Assembly: GCA_937884235.1 (NCBI GenBank)
Contig: CALGBT010000770.1
Coordinates: 1 to 8,504 of the forward strand
Source of the DNA: an uncultured Pseudomonadota bacterium
GTDB lineage: Bacteria; Myxococcota_A; UBA9042; CAIXZC01
Length of the DNA stretch: 8,504 nucleotides
Direction: 5' to 3'
Position 1 is the stretch's first letter. Each line of letters starts with the position of its first letter. The position numbers were made by a program, and so were the translations under genes. Shown here one piece after another: positions 1 through 7,006 of the stretch. The notes under the pieces are model-generated. The model did not search any database. It was not told the origin of the DNA and saw only the letters and a program-made list of their open reading frames with translations.

Positions 1-1
1 C

Positions 2-1228
2 CTTGGGATCGCCTCCAACGCCCTCTTCCGGCGGCCTGGCATGGGGATGCAGTTGGTCGGCTTCACCGGTACCAATGGAAAGACCACGTCAACCTACTTG
101 CTTGAGCACGGGCTCACGGCCTGTGGCGTTGCCTGCGGCGTCGTTGGCACGGTGGAAGCCCGCTATGGTGCAGTTCGGGAGAAGGTGGGCTTCACCACTC
201 CGGAAGCGCCCGTCCTGTGCGGTGTGTTGGCGCGGATGCGGGATGCGGGTGTGGATGCGGCAATTACCGAGGTCTCGAGTCACGGGCTGGCGCTGCATCG
301 GGTTGACGGTCTTGACTTTGCTGTAGGCGTCTTCACGAATCTCAGTCAGGACCACCTGGATTTCCATGGCAACATGGAGGAATACGGCGAAGCGAAGGCC
401 CGTTTCTTCAGCCAGGTTCTGCCGGAAAGCCGGAATCTGGTGGGTGCGGTGTTGAATTTGGACGACCCGTGGGGCGGGCGAATTGCGGGTCGGCTGAGCT
501 ATCCCTACCTGACCTACGGAATTGACGAACCGGCCGACGTCCGTGCAGAGGACCTGCGCTTTGGCATTGACGGCGTGCAGTTCTCGGCCGTTGGACCCTG
601 GGGTGTGCTTGGCGTTACCAGCAAATTGGTGGGTCGCCACAACATCTACAACTTGCTGGCCACGCTGACCACGGTGCATCTGCTCGGGGAAGATGTCGCC
701 GAGGCCGCGGCGGGGCTGGCTCGACTGGCAACCATTCCGGGGCGTCTGGAAGCAGTGGAAAATCCCTTTGGAATGGGAATCTGGGTCGACTATTGCCACA
801 CTCCTGATGCCCTTGAGAAGGTCCTGTCGGCACTACGTGAAGTGGTCCCCAACCGATTGATTACTATCATCGGTGCGGGTGGTGACCGGGATCGCCGGAA
901 GCGTCCGGAGATGGGGGCGCAGGCCGAGAAATACAGCGACCTGGTGGTGGTCACGAGTGACAACCCTCGCACCGAGGCTCCGCTCTCCATCATCGACGAC
1001 ATTCTGTCCGGGCTGTCCCCCGAGTTTCGCTTCAGCAAGACGCTGGTAATTCCGAGTCGCGCCCTGGCCATTCAGGCAGCCATAGGGATTGCTGGCGAGG
1101 GGGACGGAATCCTGGTGGGCGGCAAGGGGCATGAGAATTACCAGATCATTGGCGAAACTGTGCACACCTTTGACGACCGGGAAGTGGTGCAAAGTGCCAT
1201 CTCGGCTCTGGAGGCACTGACAAGATGA
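2..1228 (+). CDS. murE: MurE, UDP-MurNAc-tripeptide synthetase (meso-DAP-adding ligase), 5' partial
   Basis: MurE adds meso-diaminopimelate to UDP-MurNAc-L-Ala-D-Glu in the cytoplasm using ATP. The open frame runs in from the left edge: the 13 residues before the first ATG (41) already look like MurE, so that ATG is internal. The visible part is 408 residues; about 90-95 N-terminal residues, with the first UMP-binding segment, are missing. Numbered from the window edge, the ATP P-loop GFTGTNGKTT is at 20-29, TTPEA at 65-69, EVSSHG at 90-95, NLSQDHLDFHG at 113-123, the probable carbamylated lysine (YGEAK) at 132, GGDRDRRKRP at 293-302, DNPR at 320-323 and GGKGHE at 373-378. DNPR is the signature of DAP rather than lysine specificity. 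One oddity is VDYCHTP (262-268), where VDYAHTP is usual. The stop overlaps the murF start as ATGA. Family assignment is certain; DAP specificity is inferred from the motif. Confidence 0.97.
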   Translation, partial: LGIASNALFRRPGMGMQLVGFTGTNGKTTSTYLLEHGLTACGVACGVVGTVEARYGAVREKVGFTTPEAPVLCGVLARMRDAGVDAAITEVSSHGLALHRVDGLDFAVGVFTNLSQDHLDFHGNMEEYGEAKARFFSQVLPESRNLVGAVLNLDDPWGGRIAGRLSYPYLTYGIDEPADVRAEDLRFGIDGVQFSAVGPWGVLGVTSKLVGRHNIYNLLATLTTVHLLGEDVAEAAAGLARLATIPGRLEAVENPFGMGIWVDYCHTPDALEKVLSALREVVPNRLITIIGAGGDRDRRKRPEMGAQAEKYSDLVVVTSDNPRTEAPLSIIDDILSGLSPEFRFSKTLVIPSRALAIQAAIGIAGEGDGILVGGKGHENYQIIGETVHTFDDREVVQSAISALEALTR

Positions 1229-2475
1229 AGCGGTCTACTCAGGCAGTTGCGGAATGGCTTGGCGCTACCCTGGTGGGCAGTGGCGAGCGGTTCGTCTGTG
1301 AGGCCGTCAATGACCACCGCCGTCTGCCGCCGGTGGGGGGGCTGTTTGTTGCCCTGCTGGGCAGCCGCGTCGACGGTCATGAGTACTTGGCGGCCGCGGC
1401 TCTGGCGGGGGCTTCTGCAGCCTTGGTGGAGCGCACCAGGCTGGCGGACTATGGGCACCTCTCGACATCCATGGACCTGTTGGGCGTTGACGATGTCGAG
1501 GCCTCCCTCTGGACCCTGGCGTTACGTAACCGGGCTGAGTATCGCGGTCCGGTAGTTGCGGTAACTGGATCCGTGGGCAAGACGACAACCAAGAACATGC
1601 TGAGCTTCGTGCTCACCAGATTGCTGGGGGACGGGGTATACACGTCGGGGAACCAGAACAACTTGCTGGGAGCCCCCATGACGCTGGTGCGCGTGGACCT
1701 GGGCGGGCCGTTTCTGGTGGTTGAACTGGGCTCAAATGCTCCAGGGGAGATCCCGCGGCTGGCGGCCCTAACGAGGCCTGACATTGCCATCATTACAGCA
1801 GTAGGTGCTGCGCACCTCGAGGGCTTTGGCACTCTGGCTGGAGTGTTGGCGGAGAAGGCGAGTCTGGCCCGTGCACTGGCCCCCCAGGGGCTGGCAATCT
1901 ATCCGTCAGGGGACGCGCTGCTCAGAACCGATGCCGGCACCTGGAATTGTCGGACCGTCTCCTTTGGCACCGAGGCGAGGGATGATGCTCAGATAACGGC
2001 GGTGCATGAAGGCCAGACGGCATCGGGAACCATCACCATTGACGGGATTGGCCATCGCGTCGAACTGTCGGTGCCGGGGGCCTTTAATCTGCTCAACGCC
2101 GCGGCGGCCCTCCTGGCAGTACGTGAGCTGGGTGGTGATGTCGGTGAGGCGGCGCGATTGCTGCGAGAGTTTGTCCCGGAGTCCATGCGCATGGAGTGGC
2201 GGACGGTTGCCGGCATGCGATTTCTGGTGGATTCATACAATGCGAATCCAGACTCGGTGAAGGCGGTTCTGGCGACGATCTCCCAGGTTTCGGCGCCGCG
2301 CCGGGTTGCTGTGCTAGGTTCCATGCTGGAGTTAGGTTTGGATAGCGCCGCGTGGCATCGACGGGTGGGGAGCGCGGCTGCTGCTGCGGGCCTGGATGTG
2401 CTGGTCTTCGTTGGGGCCAATGCTGAGGACTACACGGGCGGTGCCCGGGGGGCCGTTGGTGTTTGGCGTTGCTGA
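1225..2475 (+). CDS. murF: MurF, UDP-MurNAc-tripeptide:D-Ala-D-Ala ligase, main open part, prematurely ended by a frameshift
   Basis: MurF joins D-Ala-D-Ala to UDP-MurNAc-tripeptide, the last cytoplasmic step of the peptide stem. Start ATG 1225 overlaps the murE stop (ATGA) and has GGAGG at 1210-1214. Motifs: LFVALLGSRVDGHEY (40-54), P-loop GSVGKTTTK (115-123), NQNNLLGAP (143-151), ELGSNAPGEI (168-177), HLEGFG (197-202), VDSYNANPDS (335-344) and a VLGSMLELG segment (363-371). The frame stays MurF-like to about residue 406, then reads seven unrelated residues and stops at 2473-2475. The missing C-terminus follows at once in the next frame (2453-2599). Skipping one base near the G6 run at 2447-2452 gives a 457-residue protein, close to the E. 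coli length of about 452, ending exactly at the mraY start. Several usually conserved positions are changed (NDHR for TDSR, GSN for GAN, GSM for GDM). Sequencing error or a real mutation cannot be told apart here. Confidence 0.93.
   Translation: MKRSTQAVAEWLGATLVGSGERFVCEAVNDHRRLPPVGGLFVALLGSRVDGHEYLAAAALAGASAALVERTRLADYGHLSTSMDLLGVDDVEASLWTLALRNRAEYRGPVVAVTGSVGKTTTKNMLSFVLTRLLGDGVYTSGNQNNLLGAPMTLVRVDLGGPFLVVELGSNAPGEIPRLAALTRPDIAIITAVGAAHLEGFGTLAGVLAEKASLARALAPQGLAIYPSGDALLRTDAGTWNCRTVSFGTEARDDAQITAVHEGQTASGTITIDGIGHRVELSVPGAFNLLNAAAALLAVRELGGDVGEAARLLREFVPESMRMEWRTVAGMRFLVDSYNANPDSVKAVLATISQVSAPRRVAVLGSMLELGLDSAAWHRRVGSAAAAAGLDVLVFVGANAEDYTGGARGAVGVWRC
2447..2452 (+). other. Run of six G at the probable murF frameshift point
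   Basis: Removing one G here (or adding two) joins the two murF frames as ...GGARG-PLVFGVAD..., which reads as a continuous MurF C-terminus. Longer G runs elsewhere in the window (seven at 1335-1341 in murF, eight at 3444-3451 in mraY) keep their frames, so base calls at G runs are not generally faulty. The exact position of the extra or missing base is an inference from protein similarity. Confidence 0.7.
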
Positions 2476-2599
2476 CCACGCGGCGGCTGCCGATTGCCTG
2501 CGCCGCTGCTGCGCGCCAGGTGACGTAGTCTTGTTGAAGGGATCTCGGGGGGCACGGATGGAAGCAGTGCTGGAATGCCTCGTCGAGGAGGTTGGATAA
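2453..2599 (+). pseudogene. murF: Out-of-frame 3' end of murF (C-terminal 48 residues)
   Basis: This stretch, one frame on from the main murF frame, encodes the expected end of MurF. A hydrophobic strand and acidic/histidine turn (PLVFGVADHAA) leads into a helix, followed by PGDVVLLKGSRGARMEAV, the KGSR-x-x-x-ME signature at the end of Mur ligases of the MurF type. The frame is open back to a stop at 2333-2335, so the shift lies somewhere in 2336-2475, and protein similarity narrows it to about 2440-2470. The TAA at 2597-2599 shares one base with the mraY ATG (TAATG), the tight junction expected for this cluster. It is probably not a separate gene: the only ATG in this frame (2396) lies inside the main murF coding region and has no good ribosome binding site. 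Confidence 0.85.
2585..2591 (+). promoter_or_regulatory. Ribosome binding site of mraY
   Basis: GAGGAGG lies seven bases before ATG 2599, inside the end of murF. It selects this ATG over the in-frame ATG at 2575, which would add eight residues unlike MraY and has no such site. Confidence 0.8.
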
Positions 2600-3708
2600 T
2601 GCTCTACTGGCTGCAAGACGTGTTGCGGGACTATCTGGGGGCTCTGAACGTACTTCGGTATATCCCGTTCCGCCTGATTGCCGCGGTGGTCACCGGCCTC
2701 TCGATTACGTGGGTGCTTTACCCGTGGTTCATCAAAGTGCTGCAACTCAAGCAGATCGGGCAGACCATTCGTGAAGATGGGCCGCAGAGTCACTTGTCAA
2801 AGGCAGGAACGCCGACCATGGGCGGGACGCTAATGATGATCGCGGTGCTGGTTTCCATTGCCTTGTGGGCTGACCTCACCAACGTTTATGTACTGCTCAC
2901 GTCCTTCATTGTCGCGGGCTACGCCACCCTGGGGTTCATCGATGATCGCATGAAGTTGATGCGGGGTGGCGCCAAGGGAATTCGGGGCAAAACCAAGCTC
3001 TTCTGGCAGTTTGTGATTTCGCTGAGCGCTTTCGGCTTCTTCTTCTACGTCATCGCTCCTGATGTCGGATTCGAGACGAAGCTCTACTTCCCGTTCTTGC
3101 GAGCGGACCGCTTCTATCTTGAACTCCCGACGTGGCTCTATGTGGTATTTGCGTCGGTTGTAGTAACTGGCTACTCCAATGCGGTGAACCTCACTGATGG
3201 GCTGGACGGCCTGGCCATTCTGCCCACCATCTCGGCATCGGCGGTTTATCTGGTGCTGGCGTATGTGGCCGGGGCGACCCTGGCCGGTTTCTCCATTTCG
3301 AAGTACCTGTTGATCCCCAGCATTGAAGGAATCGGCGAGTTGTCCATCATCGCCGGTGCGCTCATCGGGGCTGGTTTCGGCTTTCTTTGGTACAACAGCT
3401 ATCCGGCATCCATCTTCATGGGCGATGTGGGGTCACTGAGTCTGGGGGGGGCCTTGGGATGCTTTGCAGTCTTCACCAAGAACGAGCTTCTCAGCTTGAT
3501 CATCTGCGGTATTTTCGTGCTGGAAGTGGTTTCCGTGGTTACGCAAACGGTCTCCTTCAAGCTCACTGGAAAGCGGGTTTTCAGGATGGCCCCGATTCAT
3601 CATCACTACGAGCTCAAGGGACTTAGCGAGCCGAAGATCATTACCCGATTCTGGATTGTCTCTGTGTTGCTTGGGCTCATTGCTCTGGCATCACTGAAAC
3701 TGAGGTAG
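2599..3708 (+). CDS. mraY: MraY, phospho-MurNAc-pentapeptide translocase (lipid I synthase)
   Basis: MraY transfers phospho-MurNAc-pentapeptide from UDP to undecaprenyl phosphate in the inner membrane, making lipid I. The 369-residue product begins MLYWLQDVL, matching the family start (E. coli MLVWLAEHL, 360 residues). It is a polytopic membrane protein with about ten hydrophobic segments. Catalytic features fall where expected: GPQSHLSKAGTPTMGG (61-76), the Asp pair D115-D116 in GFIDDR, NAVNLTDGLDGLA (194-206), D276 in FMGDVGSL, and the histidine cluster in APIHHHYELKG (331-341, His 334-336). The start shares one base with the murF stop in restored frame (TAATG), implying translational coupling. 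The usual next gene murD is absent; ftsW follows after four bases. Confidence 0.98.
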   Translation: MLYWLQDVLRDYLGALNVLRYIPFRLIAAVVTGLSITWVLYPWFIKVLQLKQIGQTIREDGPQSHLSKAGTPTMGGTLMMIAVLVSIALWADLTNVYVLLTSFIVAGYATLGFIDDRMKLMRGGAKGIRGKTKLFWQFVISLSAFGFFFYVIAPDVGFETKLYFPFLRADRFYLELPTWLYVVFASVVVTGYSNAVNLTDGLDGLAILPTISASAVYLVLAYVAGATLAGFSISKYLLIPSIEGIGELSIIAGALIGAGFGFLWYNSYPASIFMGDVGSLSLGGALGCFAVFTKNELLSLIICGIFVLEVVSVVTQTVSFKLTGKRVFRMAPIHHHYELKGLSEPKIITRFWIVSVLLGLIALASLKLR

Positions 3709-3712
3709 GCAA

Positions 3713-4915
3713 ATGGAGCGCGGCGTAGTTGAAAGGAAACCGAGAGTAGAGCACGGCATCATGCTGGTGGCTCTGTTGCTCATGGGGCTCGGGCTGGTGA
3801 TGGTCTACAGCGCCACGGTTTACTCAGCAACGGCGCCGCACATGTTGGGCCGGACCCAGGGCAACGGCATGTACTTCCTGGAGCGCCAGTTGATGTTCGT
3901 TGGAGCCGGCCTGCTGGCGCTGACCATGGCCAGCTTTGTGCCCTTCTGGGTCTATCGGAAGATGGCGGTGCCGGCGATCATCCTGGGCGGTATTGCCATG
4001 ACCGGCGTGCTCTTCCTGGGTAAAGAGAAGCTGGGGGCAGTGCGTTGGTTTGACCTGGGTCCCATCTCGGTTCAGCCCGGTGAATTTGTGAAGCTGGCTT
4101 TTGTCATGTGGGTCAGCTTCAGTCTCGCCCGCAAGCAGGACATGTTGACCCGCTTCTCCATAGCCATCATTCCGCACCTCCTGGTGGCGGGCGTCTTTGT
4201 GCTCCTTTACATGGAACAGCCGGACCTGGGTTCAACCATTATTCTGGGTACCGTGCTCCTCTTCTTGTTGCATGTGGCGGGCACCCGGCTGCATCACATC
4301 GCCATGGTCATGGGCGGCGGCATTGCCATGGTCACCGTCTTTGTGTTGTCGAGCGGCGAGAAGATGCGCCGGGTCGCGGCCTGGTTGAATCCGGAGGCCT
4401 TTGCTGAAAGTGATGCCTACCAGCTCATCAACTCAAAAATCAGCATTGGCGCGGGTGGCTTGCTGGGAGAGGGGTTGGGCAGTGGTCAGCAGAACATCGC
4501 CGGGTATGTCCCTGAGGGCGAGACGGACTTTATCTTTGCGGTTATTGGCGAGGAGTTGGGGTTCATAGGGACCTTTCTGGTCATCTCCTTCTTCGGCTAC
4601 ATCCTGTGGCGGGGAATGAGTCTGGCAGCCAGTATCCGAGACCAGTTCGCCCGGTTTCTGGTGTTTGGCGCGACCATGCTGGTGGTTTTGCAGGCGGCCA
4701 TTAACATGGGTGTTACCACTGGCGTGCTTCCCACCAAAGGCTTGACGCTGCCGTTTGTTTCCATGGGTGGGTCGAGCATGGTTGTGATGTGCATTTGTGC
4801 GGGGATTTTGCTCAATGCTTCGCGCACCTTCCCACGTCTGGGGGTGGAATCTGCCAACGACGATGTGCGTGTCTCTGCTTCCGAGGTGGAAGTGCTCATC
4901 AAGGAGACCGCATGA
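3713..4915 (+). CDS. ftsW: FtsW, septal peptidoglycan glycosyltransferase (SEDS family)
   Basis: FtsW polymerises lipid II at the division septum with its partner class B penicillin-binding protein (FtsI). The 400-residue product has a short cytoplasmic N-terminus, about ten membrane segments and a charged C-terminal tail. SEDS motifs: GLVMVYSAT (27-35), RWFDLGPISVQPGEFVK (111-127), MEQPDLGST (167-175), GEGLGSGQQ (252-260), PEGETDFIFAVIGEELG (267-283) containing the probable catalytic Asp272, and GVLPTKGLTLPFVSMGGSS (337-355). FtsW is preferred over RodA because of the dcw context next to murG and the PEGETDFIF and VLPTKG motifs. The start has GAGG at 3702-3705, seven bases upstream. Unusual residues are QPGE where QPSE or QPAE is common and SMGGSS where SYGGSS is common. 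The stop overlaps the murG start as ATGA. Confidence 0.97.
   Translation: MERGVVERKPRVEHGIMLVALLLMGLGLVMVYSATVYSATAPHMLGRTQGNGMYFLERQLMFVGAGLLALTMASFVPFWVYRKMAVPAIILGGIAMTGVLFLGKEKLGAVRWFDLGPISVQPGEFVKLAFVMWVSFSLARKQDMLTRFSIAIIPHLLVAGVFVLLYMEQPDLGSTIILGTVLLFLLHVAGTRLHHIAMVMGGGIAMVTVFVLSSGEKMRRVAAWLNPEAFAESDAYQLINSKISIGAGGLLGEGLGSGQQNIAGYVPEGETDFIFAVIGEELGFIGTFLVISFFGYILWRGMSLAASIRDQFARFLVFGATMLVVLQAAINMGVTTGVLPTKGLTLPFVSMGGSSMVVMCICAGILLNASRTFPRLGVESANDDVRVSASEVEVLIKETA
4901..4906 (+). promoter_or_regulatory. Ribosome binding site of murG
   Basis: AAGGAG lies five bases before ATG 4912, within the last codons of ftsW. It fixes the murG start. The same frame is open upstream to an ATG at 4789, but that extension only reads ftsW out of frame and is not MurG-like. 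Confidence 0.8.
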
Positions 4916-5991
4916 ATTTGATTATTTCGGCGGGGGGCACTGGAGGCCACATCTATCCTGGAATTGGCGTGGCCGAGGCTGCCCTTGAGACAGGATTTGC
5001 CCGCCGTGTCCTCTTCATCGGTGCCCGTCGGGGCCTGGAGGGAACCTTGGTGCCCGCAGCCGGATTCGAATTACGGACGTTGCCGGTGGATCGGGTTCGG
5101 GGGATGAAACTCACCGCTCGCCTGAGCGGAATTGCGGGGCTTGGGCTGTCGATTCCCCGGGCTCGCAAATTGATCAAGGAGTTTGCTGCTGACGCGGTTG
5201 TTGGGCTGGGTGGCTATGCCTCGGCCCCGTCACTGATTGCTGGCTCCATGAGTGGCGTTCCCACGGCCCTCTGTGAGCAGAACACAATTCCGGGAACTAC
5301 CAATCGTTTCCTGGCGCGGTTCGCCCGCACCATCTGTGTTTCATTTGCCATGAGTTCCGGCTATCTGCCTTCGCAGAAGGTCGTGGTCACCGGCAACCCG
5401 ACTCGTCGCAACATTGCGGAAGCTCGCAAGGTGCGCTCAGAGCGGGTGGCCGATGGGACGTTCACCATAGTTGTCCTAGGAGGCTCGCAGGGGGCGCTTT
5501 TCCTCAATCAGACCATCGCCAGGTCGCTGGCTACCTTTGCTCAAGGGCAGCCCTCCATTACCATCATCCACCAGACCGGTAAGGGGCGATTGGACGAGGC
5601 GAGAGGAGCCTATGCGGCGTTGGGGACCAGGGCGCAAGTGGTTGAGTACGTCGACGATATGGCCGGGCTGCTCACCCGGACTGATCTCGTCGTCGGCCGC
5701 GCCGGTGCCACGACAGTAGCGGAGTTGACGGCGGTTGGCGTTCCTGCACTGATGATCCAGTTTCCTCACGCAACGGATAATCATCAGTACTGGAACGCGA
5801 TGGTCATGGTGCGGGCCCAGGCGGCGTTGATGCATGAGCAGCACTCCTTCAATGAGGCCGATTTCACGGCCGACCTTGCGGGGTTGTTCAGCGATGCTGA
5901 GCGCCTCAGCCGAATGACCCTCAACTCCCGGCAGCTGGGGCGAGTTGACGCTGCTGCGAACGTTTTGGAGCAGCTAGGGAGGATCTCATGA
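4912..5991 (+). CDS. murG: MurG, lipid II synthase (UDP-GlcNAc:lipid I N-acetylglucosaminyltransferase)
   Basis: MurG is a GT-B, family 28 glycosyltransferase on the inner face of the membrane that adds GlcNAc to lipid I. The 359-residue product (E. coli 355) begins MNLIISAGGTGGHIYPG, the first glycine-rich loop, with His13 in the family position. Others: GLGGYASAP (98-106), CEQNTIPGTTN (121-131), GNPTR (161-165), the second glycine loop GGSQGA (190-195) and the UDP-GlcNAc site RAGATTVAE (263-271) with Glu271, then FPHATDNHQYWNA (284-296). CEQN replaces the usual HEQN. Both ends are ATGA overlaps, with ftsW before and ftsQ after, so murC, murB and ddl, which commonly follow murG, are not here. 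Confidence 0.98.
   Translation: MNLIISAGGTGGHIYPGIGVAEAALETGFARRVLFIGARRGLEGTLVPAAGFELRTLPVDRVRGMKLTARLSGIAGLGLSIPRARKLIKEFAADAVVGLGGYASAPSLIAGSMSGVPTALCEQNTIPGTTNRFLARFARTICVSFAMSSGYLPSQKVVVTGNPTRRNIAEARKVRSERVADGTFTIVVLGGSQGALFLNQTIARSLATFAQGQPSITIIHQTGKGRLDEARGAYAALGTRAQVVEYVDDMAGLLTRTDLVVGRAGATTVAELTAVGVPALMIQFPHATDNHQYWNAMVMVRAQAALMHEQHSFNEADFTADLAGLFSDAERLSRMTLNSRQLGRVDAAANVLEQLGRIS
5976..5982 (+). promoter_or_regulatory. Ribosome binding site of ftsQ
   Basis: AGGGAGG lies five bases before ATG 5988, inside the end of murG. It supports the start that overlaps the murG stop as ATGA. Confidence 0.75.
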
Positions 5992-6956
5992 GAAAGTTGC
6001 GCAGGAAGCTGAGACGCCTTCTCGGAATGGGTCGCCGGCCTGCTGCTGCGACAGTGGTGCGGTCACCAAAGCGGCGGCGGCGGAGCAGTCAGAAAACTAT
6101 CGTGACAAGGGTTCGAGCCAATGCTGCTCCGCTCCTGCGGAACGTTGTTCGCTTCGTCCCCTATGCGCTCATTGCGTTTGTCACGGCCGCAGTACCGGTC
6201 TTCGGTTACGAGCTTTACATTGATCTCATGACCTCTCCGCATCTGGCTTTGCGGACCATCGATGTAGTTGGCTGTGAGCGGCTGGATGCTGCGGAAGTAC
6301 GACGTTCTGCCAATGTTTCGACGGGGATTAATCTGCTGCAGGTTGACGAAGAGGCAATTGCCGAGCGATTGCGTTGGAATCCCTGGGTCCGGAAAGTTGA
6401 AGTGGTCAAGGATCTGCCTGATCGCTTGACCATCTCAATCGAGGAGCGGGTGCCTGCGGCACTGCTGGTGGACGAAAGGACTTTCCTGGTGGACCGGGAC
6501 GGAACCTTGTTCAAGGAGATGGCCGCTTCTGAGTTTGACAGCAAATTGCTGGTCATCGCTGGCATCGAGGCAACTCGCCTGGTGAAGATGGGAGAGGAGC
6601 GGCGGGTGCGCTTGACTCTAAGCGAGATCATGGCCGTGGTGCGAGAGTACAAGGCGCTGGGATTGGAAACCTACTACCCAGTGGTTGAAGCACACTACGA
6701 TGAAGTGATTGGTGTGACGCTGATCGGTCGTGACCGGCAGCGCTTCGTGCTGGGGCAGGGAGACTATCCTGCCAGATTGCAGCGGTTGGGAGAGATTCTG
6801 GGTCATCTGTCCAGCAATGGATCCGGTGTTTCTACTATCAGACTGGACAACGAGAAGCACCCCTGGAAGGTTGCGGTTGGCGGCAGCACCATCCAGTTCG
6901 ACTCCCGGCGCGCGGTGACGACGATTCCCGCGGCCAGCCGGGAGATGCTGCCCTGA
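5988..6956 (+). CDS. ftsQ: FtsQ, divisome membrane protein with POTRA domain
   Basis: FtsQ is a bitopic inner-membrane protein that links FtsL/FtsB and other divisome members. The 322-residue product (E. coli 276) has a cytoplasmic tail (1-56), one membrane segment (about 53-72, FVPYALIAFVTAAVPVFGY region), then a POTRA domain (about 86-155: LRTIDVVGCERLDAAEV, INLLQVDEEAIAERL, NPWVRKVEVVKDLPDRLTI) and the FtsQ beta domain (EERVPAALL at 152-160, FLVDRDGTLF at 166-175, on to about 300). The tail is strikingly basic: 20 Arg/Lys and no acidic residue in the first 56, including four identical CGG codons in a row at 6072-6083 (residues 29-32). The C-terminal half is less conserved, as usual. The start ATG overlaps the murG stop; a 50-base spacer separates it from ftsA. 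Confidence 0.93.
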   Translation: MRKLRRKLRRLLGMGRRPAAATVVRSPKRRRRSSQKTIVTRVRANAAPLLRNVVRFVPYALIAFVTAAVPVFGYELYIDLMTSPHLALRTIDVVGCERLDAAEVRRSANVSTGINLLQVDEEAIAERLRWNPWVRKVEVVKDLPDRLTISIEERVPAALLVDERTFLVDRDGTLFKEMAASEFDSKLLVIAGIEATRLVKMGEERRVRLTLSEIMAVVREYKALGLETYYPVVEAHYDEVIGVTLIGRDRQRFVLGQGDYPARLQRLGEILGHLSSNGSGVSTIRLDNEKHPWKVAVGGSTIQFDSRRAVTTIPAASREMLP

Positions 6957-7006
6957 CAAGAGAATGATGAAGTAGACAACGCAGAATTGCAGCAGAGGGG
7001 GAAGCA
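6957..7006 (+). other. Spacer between ftsQ and ftsA
   Basis: This is the first true non-coding gap in the window. It contains the ftsA ribosome binding site. I see no matched -35/-10 pair, no hairpin with a T run and no obvious operator. Confidence 0.6.
6995..7001 (+). promoter_or_regulatory. Ribosome binding site of ftsA
   Basis: GAGGGGG lies five bases before ATG 7007. A second in-frame ATG at 7031 has AGAGGAAG at 7013-7020, ten bases upstream, so a protein eight residues shorter could also be made. The first is preferred for its stronger site and better spacing. Confidence 0.65.

Noticed and set aside
89..799. A 236-codon open frame on the minus strand opposite murE
   Set aside because: It lies wholly opposite conserved murE codons, has no recognisable domain, and is expected by chance in GC-rich coding sequence. 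The other minus-strand frames (for example 1449-1832, 1989-2420, 6618-7043, 7247-7687) are rejected for the same reason.
2575..2598. Upstream ATG as the mraY start
   Set aside because: The added eight residues are not MraY-like, and the GAGGAGG site fits ATG 2599.
2396..2599. A separate 67-residue gene at the end of murF
   Set aside because: Its second half is the MurF C-terminus and its first part reads murF out of frame, so it is the displaced end of murF, not its own gene.
3800..3832. Tandem VYSATVYSAT at the FtsW N-terminus
   Set aside because: The two copies use different codons, so there is no DNA repeat, and VYSA is the normal FtsW motif. It is probably coincidence.
4789..4911. Upstream extension of murG inside ftsW
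   Set aside because: The 41 added residues read ftsW out of frame. AAGGAG and the ATGA overlap define 4912, where MurG similarity begins.
6964..6975. Tiny reading frame ATG-ATG-AAG-TAG before ftsA
   Set aside because: Three codons with no clear ribosome binding site. A leader-peptide role cannot be supported.
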